A DNA stretch of 13,206 bases from an uncultured Coriobacteriia bacterium (lineage in GTDB: Bacteria > Actinomycetota > Coriobacteriia > Coriobacteriales > QAMH01), in assembly GCA_949283445.1 (NCBI GenBank), contig CASDTD010000086.1, positions 1-13,206 on the forward strand, read 5' to 3'. A model generated the notes under the pieces. That model ran no database searches and was not told the origin of the DNA. It worked only from the letters and a program-made list of their open reading frames with translations. The position numbers and the translations under genes were made by a program. This document shows positions 1 through 6,495 of this stretch, piece by piece (position 1 is the first letter of the stretch; every line of letters begins with the position of its first letter).

Positions 1-783
1 GTCTCGCGCATGCTGCACAAACGGCAGCTGGCTGCACGCGAGGCGCAAGCAGAACACGAGGCTCGCGAAAAAGCGGAAGCGCAGCGCGCGCAGGCCGTCG
101 AGAAAAACCGCATCGCCGGCGAGCTGCACGATTCCGTCGGCCATGACCTCACCGCCATCATCGCGCTTTCCGAAGGGCTCGCCGCGCATGTCGACGATGA
201 CGAGCTGGCACGGGCGCTTGCCAGCATCAACGAACTCGCCCGCGCGGGACTCGCCGACACGCGCAAGGCCGTGACGGCGCTCTCTGCCGCCGATACCGCC
301 CCAGAAGATGCGCCTTCGCACGGCGTAGACGATCCGCTGCACGGCGTCGAAGACATCAAGAAACTGCTCGACACCGTGCGCGAGGCGGGCATTGCCGCCG
401 CGTTCATGGAGACGGGGCGGGCAGGCGACGCCGCGCAGGCAGAGCTCGCGTTCCGCGTCGCCCGCGAGGGCATCACCAACGCGCTGCGCCACGCGCGCGA
501 CATGCAGCGTCTCACCGTCTCGCTCGACCACAGAAATGACGGGTGGGCAGTGCTGGCCGTGCGCGACGACGGGACGATGACGCGGGAAGGCGTCGATGAC
601 GAGCCCCTTGACGGAACGGGACTGGCGCGTCTGCGCCGCGCTGTCGAAGACGCGGGCGGCACGCTTCATGCAGGGCCGCGCGAGACCGGCGGCTGGGAAC
701 TGCATGCCGAGCTCGTGCCTTCCTCGCATGACAAAGGGTCACATCAAATGTCACATCGCTCCAAGAGAACGGAGGAGCAATGA
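1..783 (+). CDS. Sensor histidine kinase, NarL/DegS type (5' truncated)
   Basis: Cytoplasmic part of a two-component sensor kinase that would autophosphorylate and pass phosphate to the response regulator encoded next. The frame is open to base 1. The ATG at 10 has no visible ribosome site and lies in a coiled-coil-like, Ala/Glu/Gln-rich linker, so the true start and any membrane sensor domain are upstream. Numbered from that ATG, the HisKA_3 H-box is RIAGELHDSVGHDL with phosphoacceptor His40. The HATPase_c domain follows, with N-box EGITNALRHA (Asn157), a DDG motif near 186-188 and G-box GTGL near 202-205. The family normally adds several N-terminal membrane helices, absent here only because of the window edge. 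The stop overlaps the regulator start (ATGA), so the two are translationally coupled. The stimulus cannot be inferred. Confidence 0.9.
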   Translation, partial: VSRMLHKRQLAAREAQAEHEAREKAEAQRAQAVEKNRIAGELHDSVGHDLTAIIALSEGLAAHVDDDELARALASINELARAGLADTRKAVTALSAADTAPEDAPSHGVDDPLHGVEDIKKLLDTVREAGIAAAFMETGRAGDAAQAELAFRVAREGITNALRHARDMQRLTVSLDHRNDGWAVLAVRDDGTMTREGVDDEPLDGTGLARLRRAVEDAGGTLHAGPRETGGWELHAELVPSSHDKGSHQMSHRSKRTEEQ

Positions 784-1469
784 CGCATACGGAAACCGAT
801 CCCATTCGCGTGATGATCGTCGACGACCAAGCACCGGCGCGCCTGGGGCTTTCGCTCATGTTGAAAAGCGACGAATCGCTTCTCGTCGCACTCGAAGCCG
901 AAGACGGGCAACAGGCGCTCGACAAGCTTGCTGCCTGCCCCGAACACGGCATCAAGCTACCCGACGTCGTCTTGATGGACATCCGCATGCCGCATATGGA
1001 CGGCATCGACGCCACGGCCGAAATCACACAGCGCTATCCCGACATCCGCGTGCTCGTGCTCACGACCTACGACGAAGACGACTACGCGTTCGGCGCGCTC
1101 GAAGCCGGCGCTTCGGGCTTCCTGCTCAAGGACGTGCGCACTGCCGAGCTCACACGCGCAGTCCACGCCGTAGCAGCCGGCGATGCAGTGCTCACGCCCC
1201 GCATCACGCGCGAGGTCCTGCACCGCAGCGTCTCCCCCGTCGAACACGGAAGCGAACAGGAGCGCCTGCGACGCGCGTTTCGCTCCCTGACCGAGCGCGA
1301 ACGCGAAATATGCGCGCTCATCGCCGACGGCCTGACGAACGCGGAAATCGCCGAGCACCTGGTCGTGCAGGCCGCTAGCGTCAAACGCGCCATCACCCGC
1401 ATACTCGCCAAGCTCGAGATGCGCGACCGCGTGCAGATTGCCGTTTCCTGGTATAAGGCGGGGTTCTAA
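780..1469 (+). CDS. NarL/LuxR-family two-component response regulator
   Basis: Transcription factor activated by phosphorylation from the upstream kinase. The 229 residues are a normal length for a NarL/FixJ-type regulator. The receiver domain (about 9-125) shows the acidic pair Asp15-Asp16, phosphoacceptor Asp67 in VVLMDIRMP, the Thr of VLVLTTYD and the Lys of GFLLKDV. A linker leads to a LuxR helix-turn-helix at about 170-229, with LTEREREICALIADGLTNAEIA and VKRAITRILAKL. The start ATG at 780 has an excellent ribosome site, GGAGGAG at 771-777, inside the end of the kinase gene, and overlaps the kinase stop. It is convergent with the molybdoenzyme operon across a 197-bp gap. Whether it regulates that operon is unknown; the membrane LuxR protein at the operon's other end is a better candidate. 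Confidence 0.93.
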   Translation: MTHTETDPIRVMIVDDQAPARLGLSLMLKSDESLLVALEAEDGQQALDKLAACPEHGIKLPDVVLMDIRMPHMDGIDATAEITQRYPDIRVLVLTTYDEDDYAFGALEAGASGFLLKDVRTAELTRAVHAVAAGDAVLTPRITREVLHRSVSPVEHGSEQERLRRAFRSLTEREREICALIADGLTNAEIAEHLVVQAASVKRAITRILAKLEMRDRVQIAVSWYKAGF

Positions 1470-1473
1470 AGCT

Positions 1474-1495
1474 GCAGCCGGCGATGCCGGCCTGC
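1474..1495 (+). other. Small GC-rich hairpin just after the response regulator stop
   Basis: GCCGGC at 1477-1482 and GCCGGC at 1486-1491 flank the 3-base loop GAT. The stem extends by GCAG/CTGC across a one-base bulge. There is no T-tract after it, so it is not a standard intrinsic terminator; it could stabilise the 3' end of the kinase-regulator message. Confidence 0.3.
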
Positions 1496-1501
1496 TCCCA
1501 T

Positions 1502-1561
1502 AACGACAACTCTGCGAAAACGCGCTTAAAACCGGTGCAATCAACCGCGTTTCTGCGGAGT
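1502..1561. repeat. 60-bp palindromic intergenic repeat, copy 1
   Basis: The element starts AACGACAAC and ends GCGGAGT. Arms 1509-1524 and 1546-1561 are complementary at 15 of 16 positions, counting two G-T pairs, with a 21-base loop. A second element of exactly the same length lies at 8141-8200: the first 32 positions match at 29, and the last 16 bases are also similar, while the loop has diverged. Both copies sit between convergent genes. It may act as a bidirectional 3'-end structure or be a REP-like dispersed repeat. Confidence 0.65.
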
Positions 1562-1575
1562 CAGCGCTTTCCCAG

Positions 1576-1614
1576 CCAAAAAGCAAGGGGCGCACCCGAT
1601 ACGGGCACGCCCCC
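1576..1614 (-). terminator. Intrinsic terminator of the molybdoenzyme operon
   Basis: Read on the minus strand, GGGGCGTGCCC (1613-1603), loop GTATC and GGGTGCGCCCC (1597-1587) form a GC-rich hairpin with a two-base internal mismatch. It is followed by the T-rich run TTGCTTTTTGG at 1586-1576. It lies about 50 bases beyond the NrfD stop codon, as expected for the end of the leftward operon. Confidence 0.65.
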
Positions 1615-1666
1615 AGAAACTTGCGACTTCACCGTCACATGACGCTATCGCATACGACGCCAGACA

Positions 1667-2560
1667 CTACCCCAGCGGCGTCACGATGGTGAGCGGCACG
1701 GCCGCCACGACGATGAGCCAGCGCACCAGGAAACCGCCGATGAGAACCGCGATGTCGGAGGCGGCGCTGATGTAATGCGCCTTGCGGCTCTCCTCGAACT
1801 CCTTCGGGCTGAAGAAGAGCAGCCAGGTCTCCAGCACCGTCGGGCCGACCAGGCCAATGAGCACCAAACCGATCCAGAACCACAGCGCGTATTCGCCCGC
1901 AACCATGTTCATGATGGAAGCAGCGCCCGCCGGGTTCACGCTGTACGTGATGAAGCACAGCGAGGCAACGAGCACGAGCTCGATGATGGGCAGGCAGAAG
2001 TGGAACTTCTTGAGCACGCCCACGCGGATGAACTCGTCAGCGTGCTTGAACACAGCCAGCAGCAGGACGGAAGCCGCGCCGGAGGAAAGCGCCGAGACCA
2101 GGAACAAGATGGGCAGCAGCGCGTTGTTCCACAGCGGGTAGGTCTGGCACACGCCCAGCAGCACGCCGGTGTAGACGGCCACGCACAGCGAGAGCACGAC
2201 GCCCACGATGTCGAGCCACACGGGCACGTCCTTCTTCTTGAAGTCCATGATGACCACGATGATGGACAGGATCATGAACAGGCTCAGGAACACCACGCCC
2301 CACATCATGACCGAACCGGGGTTCATAAGCAGGAAGAAGAAGCGCAGCGGGTTGTGCAAGCCGGCTTCCGCGTCAACGATCAGCAGGATGAGGCCGACGG
2401 CCACGACGATGGGCGCGACCAGATGGCCGGTACGGCGCATGGACGTCGCGTCCGGATGACGCCACCCCAGAAAGGCGCTCGTGATATACGCGCCGCCGCC
2501 CAGGCCCGCCAAGAACAGGTACCAGGCGATGATGGATCCCCACACGGGTTCGTACATCAT
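1667..2560 (-). CDS. NrfD/PsrC-type polytopic membrane subunit of the molybdoenzyme
   Basis: Integral membrane subunit that would exchange electrons between the quinone pool and the ferredoxin subunit. The protein is about 297 residues and almost wholly hydrophobic, with roughly eight or more helices. Its opening, YEPVWGSIIAWYLFLAGLGG, is typical of the NrfD/PsrC family. I chose ATG 2560 because GAGGTG (2572-2567) lies six bases upstream; an in-frame GTG at 2569 overlaps the FeS gene stop but lacks a ribosome site, and a second ATG follows at 2557. It is the last gene of the operon, directly behind the FeS subunit and followed by a terminator. NrfD proteins accompany polysulfide, thiosulfate, tetrathionate, nitrite and other reductases, so the fold is clear but the substrate is not. 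Confidence 0.92.
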   Translation of the reverse strand: MMYEPVWGSIIAWYLFLAGLGGGAYITSAFLGWRHPDATSMRRTGHLVAPIVVAVGLILLIVDAEAGLHNPLRFFFLLMNPGSVMMWGVVFLSLFMILSIIVVIMDFKKKDVPVWLDIVGVVLSLCVAVYTGVLLGVCQTYPLWNNALLPILFLVSALSSGAASVLLLAVFKHADEFIRVGVLKKFHFCLPIIELVLVASLCFITYSVNPAGAASIMNMVAGEYALWFWIGLVLIGLVGPTVLETWLLFFSPKEFEESRKAHYISAASDIAVLIGGFLVRWLIVVAAVPLTIVTPLG

Positions 2561-2565
2561 GGTTA

Positions 2566-3114
2566 TCACCTCACGTAGAAGATCTTGGCCTTCGTCAGGT
2601 CGCCTGCGACGGGCAGGGCATTTCTCTCGACGATGGCACGGGACAGTTCGCAGTTGGGGTCATCGAGGTCGCCGAAGATGCGGCAGCCGGTGACGCAGGC
2701 CGTGACGCAGGTGTTGGACGGCGTCTCCGGGTGCTCGTAGACCCAGTGGTGGCAGAACTTGCACTTCTCGACGGCGCCCGTCTTGGAGTTGTGCACGCGC
2801 ACCTGATAGGGGCAGGCGGTCATGCAGTACTTGCAGCCGATGCACTTGCTCTCGTCCACCGTCACGACGCCGTTCTCGTCGATGGAGGAAGCGCCGGTGG
2901 GGCACACGTGCACGCACGGGGCGTCTTCGCAGTGCATGCACTGCAGCGGGACGGCCTCGTAGGCGACGTTGGGAAGCGTGCCGGTCTCGCGCTCTTCGTA
3001 GCGGATGTAGTCGACATCAGGCTCGAGCGCGTTCTGACGCTGGCACGCGGTGCGGCAGGCATAGCAGCCGATGCAGTTCGTCGTGTCGATGAGCATTCCG
3101 TAGTGGGTCATCAT
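2566..3114 (-). CDS. Four-cluster [4Fe-4S] ferredoxin subunit (DmsB/PsrB type)
   Basis: Electron-transfer subunit linking the membrane NrfD protein to the molybdopterin catalytic subunit. The 182 residues carry four cysteine groups: Cys14/17/20/24, Cys59/62/67/71, Cys91/94/97/101, and a split group Cys118/121 with Cys136/140 (Cys144 nearby). This is the DmsB/PsrB/NrfC pattern for four [4Fe-4S] clusters. There is no signal peptide, as expected for a subunit exported together with its TAT-bearing partner. The ATG at 3114 overlaps the catalytic subunit stop (ATGA); a second ATG at 3111 is also possible, with AGGTG upstream. Length and context are normal for the middle gene of an A-B-C type operon. 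Confidence 0.95.
   Translation of the reverse strand: MMTHYGMLIDTTNCIGCYACRTACQRQNALEPDVDYIRYEERETGTLPNVAYEAVPLQCMHCEDAPCVHVCPTGASSIDENGVVTVDESKCIGCKYCMTACPYQVRVHNSKTGAVEKCKFCHHWVYEHPETPSNTCVTACVTGCRIFGDLDDPNCELSRAIVERNALPVAGDLTKAKIFYVR
2567..2572 (-). promoter_or_regulatory. Ribosome binding site that fixes the NrfD start
   Basis: GAGGTG on the minus strand lies six bases before ATG 2560 and overlaps the TGA stop of the FeS subunit at 2568-2566, so translation of the two is probably coupled. It favours ATG 2560 over the upstream GTG. Confidence 0.6.
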
Positions 3115-5309
3115 GCACCTACTTTCTTCACCGTGACGATGGTCTCCTGCGACATCGTCCCGCCGTAGCCGGGCTCGATGTGGAACGGCACGAAGTCCAT
3201 CTGGCGCAGGCCGACGTTATAGGCCGTCTTCTGCTCGGGCACCGAGCAGCCGTAATGGCTCGGCAGGTAAATGGAGCCGGGCTCGATGCGCTGGGTCGCC
3301 TTGACGCGCGTGCGCCCGGTGTGCGTCTCGGAGGAGAGCTCCACCTCGTCGCCGTCGGAGATGCCCATGCTCGCCGCGACGTCCGCGTTCATCCAGATGC
3401 GCTCCAGGCCGTACATCTTCGTGATGGCCATGAGCGGCTCGATGTTGGCGGTCTGCGTATGCGTGTGGATGGCCTGCTTGCCGCCGATGAGGCGGAACTG
3501 TCCCTCGCCCGGCGTGACCTTGGTCTCCAGCCAGCCCGGGGAGGCCGGGAAGCCGGCGGCCTTGCAGGCATCGCTCGTGAAGTGCACCTTCTTGTCTTCG
3601 GTGCCCCACTCGGTCTTGAGCGCGTACTTCAGCTTCATGTCCGTGAAAACGTGCGTGCCTTCCTTCTGGAGCTGCGCGAGCGACAGTCCGACGGTCTTGA
3701 GCTGCGCATCGGCCAGCTCGTCGATGGTGAAGTCAAAGTACTGCCCCACGCCGCACGCCTTGGCGAGCTCGGTGAAAATCTCGTCGACGGGCTTGGTATT
3801 GGGGTGGACTTTCTCGAGCACGCGGTCGCGCAGGCTCACGACGGGCACCTTGCCGCCGACGAACTCGGGCACCTCGAGGCGCTCCAGATAGCTCGTGTCG
3901 GGCAGGACGTACTGGCAGGCCTGGCAGGTTTCCGTGAGCTGCACGTCGATGGCGACGGACAGCTCGGCACCGCCGACGAACTCGGCGAGCTTGGCCGGGT
4001 TGGAATAGCCCGCCACGCAGTTGGACTGGTAGAAGAAAACGCCCTTGACCTTGCCTTCGGGAATCTGCGAGAGCGCGTAGGTGGACACGCCCATCCCGCC
4101 GGAAGACAGCGGGTACTGCTCCTGGCCCAAGATCTTGGCCTCGGGCGGCGTGGGGCCGGCGAACTTCGGGTCGGTGAGCGGCTCGGCAGCGGCAGAAGCC
4201 GGGAAGTAGGCACCGCCCTCGACGCCCCAGCAGCCCAGCAGCGTGTTGAACAGGCACAGCGCGCGGGCCGTCTCGCCGGAGTTCTGGTGCGCGCAGCCGA
4301 ACGCGGCGCGCCAGCCCTGCTCGATGCAGGACTTCGGAGCGGCCTTCCACATCTCGTCGGCCAGATGCTCGATGGTGTCGGCGGGAACCCCCGTGATCTC
4401 GGATGCCCACTCGGGCGTGTACTCCTTCAGACGGCGGCGCCAGTCCTCGAAGCCGACGCTGTAGCGCGCGACGTAGTCCTTGTCATAGGTGCCCTTCGTG
4501 ACGAGCACGTGAGCCATGCCCAAGATGAGCGCCAAGTCGGTGCCCGGTTTGATGGGGACCCACTCGTCAGCGTAACGCGTCGAGGCGTTGCAACGCGGGT
4601 CCACGATGACGATATGCGCCCCTTTGGCATGCGCGTCGCGCAGCGCATGCAGCGAGCTCGGGCGGATGCCGTCGGCGTAAGAGCGGCCCAGGAACATGAC
4701 CATGTTCGCGTTGGCCACGTCGGCTGTGAAGTCCGCCGCGCCGATGGCCTGCGTCATGCCGGAGTTCTTGGACATGTTGCACGAGACACCGTGCGTGTAG
4801 GTATTGGCCGAGCCGAGCGCCTGCATGAAGCGCGCGGTGTAGAAGCTACCCGACGGACGCGGGTCCTGAATCATCACGAGCGCCTGCGGGCCATCCGCCT
4901 CTATGATGCCCTTCACTTTCTCGGAAATTTCCGAAAGCGCCTGGTCCCAGCTGATCGCCTCGAACTGGCCGCTCTCGTTTTTCTTGAGCGGGTCGGTCAG
5001 GCGGTCGGGCGAATAGGCAATCGAGGCGTAACCGTAGCCGCGTGCGCACAGCGTGCCGTCGCAGTATGGATGGTCCTTGTCACCCACCATCTCGGTGAAC
5101 GTGCCGTCTTCGGCAACGTAGGCGGTGAACCCGCACTTCGACGAGCACGAATTGCACAGCGAATGAACGGCGCGCTTCTCGCCGCTTGCTGCGGCATGGG
5201 CCTGCTGCCATGAACCGAAGCTCATGAAGCCACCCGCGACGGCTGCCGCAGCTGCGGCACCGGCAGAGGCCTTGACGAAGCTCCGTCTGGTCAATGCACG
5301 ATCGAACAT
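3111..5309 (-). CDS. TAT-exported molybdopterin oxidoreductase catalytic subunit (PhsA/PsrA-like)
   Basis: Catalytic subunit of a DMSO-reductase superfamily enzyme acting outside the membrane. From ATG 5309 it has 732 residues. The start LTRRSFVKA (Arg8-Arg9), an Ala-rich hydrophobic stretch and AHAA form a TAT signal. Cys52/55/59 and Cys88 (CNSCSSKC...CARG) bind a [4Fe-4S] cluster. THGVSCNMS near 173-180 supplies a probable cysteine Mo ligand (about Cys177), as in thiosulfate, polysulfide and related reductases rather than Ser-ligated DMSO reductase. The C-terminal cofactor-binding domain has FRLIGGKQAIHTHTQ and GISDGDEVEL. ATG 5309 gives a normal short TAT n-region after AGGGGAG; an in-frame ATG at 5342 would add 11 residues. 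A 175-base gap separates it from the chaperone gene. The substrate is not determined, and direction as a reductase is inferred. Confidence 0.93.
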   Translation of the reverse strand: MFDRALTRRSFVKASAGAAAAAAVAGGFMSFGSWQQAHAAASGEKRAVHSLCNSCSSKCGFTAYVAEDGTFTEMVGDKDHPYCDGTLCARGYGYASIAYSPDRLTDPLKKNESGQFEAISWDQALSEISEKVKGIIEADGPQALVMIQDPRPSGSFYTARFMQALGSANTYTHGVSCNMSKNSGMTQAIGAADFTADVANANMVMFLGRSYADGIRPSSLHALRDAHAKGAHIVIVDPRCNASTRYADEWVPIKPGTDLALILGMAHVLVTKGTYDKDYVARYSVGFEDWRRRLKEYTPEWASEITGVPADTIEHLADEMWKAAPKSCIEQGWRAAFGCAHQNSGETARALCLFNTLLGCWGVEGGAYFPASAAAEPLTDPKFAGPTPPEAKILGQEQYPLSSGGMGVSTYALSQIPEGKVKGVFFYQSNCVAGYSNPAKLAEFVGGAELSVAIDVQLTETCQACQYVLPDTSYLERLEVPEFVGGKVPVVSLRDRVLEKVHPNTKPVDEIFTELAKACGVGQYFDFTIDELADAQLKTVGLSLAQLQKEGTHVFTDMKLKYALKTEWGTEDKKVHFTSDACKAAGFPASPGWLETKVTPGEGQFRLIGGKQAIHTHTQTANIEPLMAITKMYGLERIWMNADVAASMGISDGDEVELSSETHTGRTRVKATQRIEPGSIYLPSHYGCSVPEQKTAYNVGLRQMDFVPFHIEPGYGGTMSQETIVTVKKVGA

Positions 5310-5421
5310 CGTCTCCCCTTTCTGTCTTTCCTTCACTTGCATCTCTCCCGCGACGCGCGGCTGTTGCCCGCGCCGCTACTTTGCGCGCATGGCGCTGCCT
5401 CTCACAGCCTTCCATGCAGTC

Positions 5422-5471
5422 GAGAAAAGCGCATCTCGCGCTGTTCTTCCTTCCTCAGGCGCTTCTCGCGC
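5422..5471 (-). repeat. 13-bp direct repeat and imperfect stem in the chaperone-oxidoreductase gap
   Basis: GCGCATCTCGCGC (5429-5441) and GCGCTTCTCGCGC (5459-5471) differ at one base and are spaced exactly 30 bases apart. GAGAAAAGCGC (5422-5432) can also pair with GCGCTTCTC (5459-5467) with a two-base bulge. There is no T-tract. This sits in the unusually long untranslated gap of an otherwise overlapping operon and could be a leader structure or processing site. Confidence 0.3.
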
Positions 5472-5484
5472 CCCTACCGCACGC

Positions 5485-6156
5485 TCATGCGTCGTCGATG
5501 CTCATCTGGCAAGCGCGTACGCCGATGAGCACATCCACGAGGGCAAGCCAGAAGCGCGCCTCGGGGCCGAGCGCCACGAGCTTGGGACGGTATTCCTCCA
5601 GCCAGCCAAGGCGCTCGATGCAGAACTGCCGTGCCTGCGCGCAAGCTCCCGTCTCGACGAGCAGGGTCATCACCTCGAGCTCGACGGTCAGGTGGTCAGG
5701 GCAGGCGGAAAACTCGTCGGGCACCTCCAGCTGCAGCGATGCGGTGAGCTCGCGCATGTAGCGCGCGACATCGCTGTTGTAGAGCCCCTGCTCGCCCGCG
5801 AACATCCCGCTATCGGACCACGGGACGTACAGAGACTCGACGGGAAGCGCAGATCCCGGCAGGCCGCCCGTGAAATGCCGCGCCGCGAACTGACGCTTTT
5901 CCTCAGCAGAAGGCGGGCAGTAAAGCGCGTCGATCTCCTCTTCGGAAAGAAACTCCGAAAATGAGGGGTGCTTGCCGGTGCGGTGAACGGGAGCGACGGA
6001 TTCTCCGAGGAGGCGTCCCCCTCGAAGGGCCTCGCGCGCGGCGGACAGGAACTCGTCCCATGCGGAACCCGCGCTCAGGTGCTCCCACGACTCGTCGGTT
6101 GACGGCGCAAACCCCCGCGCGATAACCGAGAGGACCAAAGCATCGTCAACGGCCAT
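5485..6156 (-). CDS. TorD/DmsD-family molybdoenzyme maturation chaperone
   Basis: Cytoplasmic chaperone that would bind the TAT signal of the catalytic subunit and hold it until the molybdenum cofactor is inserted. The 223 residues are predicted mostly helical. The family signature is ACPDHLTVELEVM at 151-163, equivalent to the conserved PDHxxxELEFM region, preceded by ESLYVPWS at 107-114. The open frame extends to 6228, but ATG 6156 is preferred because GGAGG on the minus strand (6170-6166) lies nine bases before it and the extra N-terminus has no family character. It is the first gene of the leftward operon, immediately upstream of the oxidoreductase it should serve, which supports the call. 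Overall similarity is diffuse, as is normal for this family. Confidence 0.82.
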   Translation of the reverse strand: MAVDDALVLSVIARGFAPSTDESWEHLSAGSAWDEFLSAAREALRGGRLLGESVAPVHRTGKHPSFSEFLSEEEIDALYCPPSAEEKRQFAARHFTGGLPGSALPVESLYVPWSDSGMFAGEQGLYNSDVARYMRELTASLQLEVPDEFSACPDHLTVELEVMTLLVETGACAQARQFCIERLGWLEEYRPKLVALGPEARFWLALVDVLIGVRACQMSIDDA

Positions 6157-6162
6157 TTGAAT

Positions 6163-6170
6163 CCCCCTCC
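6163..6170 (-). promoter_or_regulatory. Ribosome binding site that fixes the chaperone start
   Basis: GGAGGGGG read on the minus strand precedes ATG 6156. It rejects the 24-residue upstream extension of the open frame. Confidence 0.65.
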
Positions 6171-6314
6171 CTCTTACGATGAAACCTGCCGCACATGCCG
6201 GTTTGTTGCAGAAAAGCATGACAGGCACACGTGCCGCCTTGTCCTCTCCCTCAGACGATTTTTCAAAACTTGCTTTCCCTCGACAAGCATCCGCCCTGCT
6301 CAGCGGGTCATCAT

Positions 6315-6339
6315 CGTGTCATCTCAAACAGATGACACG
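6315..6339. promoter_or_regulatory. Perfect 10+10 bp inverted repeat, candidate operator
   Basis: CGTGTCATCT (6315-6324), spacer CAAAC, AGATGACACG (6330-6339): every arm position is complementary. It lies mid-way in the divergent region, 156 bases before the regulator start and about 160 bases before the chaperone start. The size and symmetry suit a dimeric helix-turn-helix protein, most simply the adjacent LuxR-type regulator. A hairpin in RNA is the alternative, but no T-tract follows. Confidence 0.55.
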
Positions 6340-6495
6340 CGTTGCACAGCGCTGGGGTATCATGGATGCACCGTATAAGCCGAAACTGAAACACGCTGCT
6401 TTCGCAAACGAGGGCTTTCAGACTGGCCGAAGCGGCGTTCAGGGAGGCGCGCCAGACGCCGGCGCGAAAACCGAGGGGGAAGGAAGCCAGGCCGC

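Larger units (their letters stand above)
6157..6495. promoter_or_regulatory. Divergent control region between the operon and the LuxR regulator
   Basis: This 339-bp stretch contains no convincing gene. It must hold the leftward promoter of the chaperone operon and the rightward promoter of the regulator. Beside the main palindrome (6315-6339) it has GGCAC-AC-GTGCC at 6224-6235 and an AAACC/GGTTT pair at 6182-6204 close to the chaperone start. A TATCAT at 6358-6363 is a possible -10 box for the regulator but has no good -35 partner; a weak TTGTCG-17-AAAAAT pair (minus strand, 6286-6258) could serve the operon. The low-quality promoters would fit activator dependence. Confidence 0.5.

Noticed and set aside
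1502..1561. The 60-bp elements as integron attC sites
   Set aside because: The length fits, but there are no GTTRRRY/RYYYAAC core sites and no integrase or cassette-like gene arrangement.
3180..5213. 677-residue open frame on the plus strand opposite the molybdoenzyme
   Set aside because: It is the antisense shadow of a high-GC gene: composition is Arg/Gly/Leu/Val-rich and low in structure, no family is recognisable, and the minus-strand frame has clear TAT, FeS and cofactor motifs.
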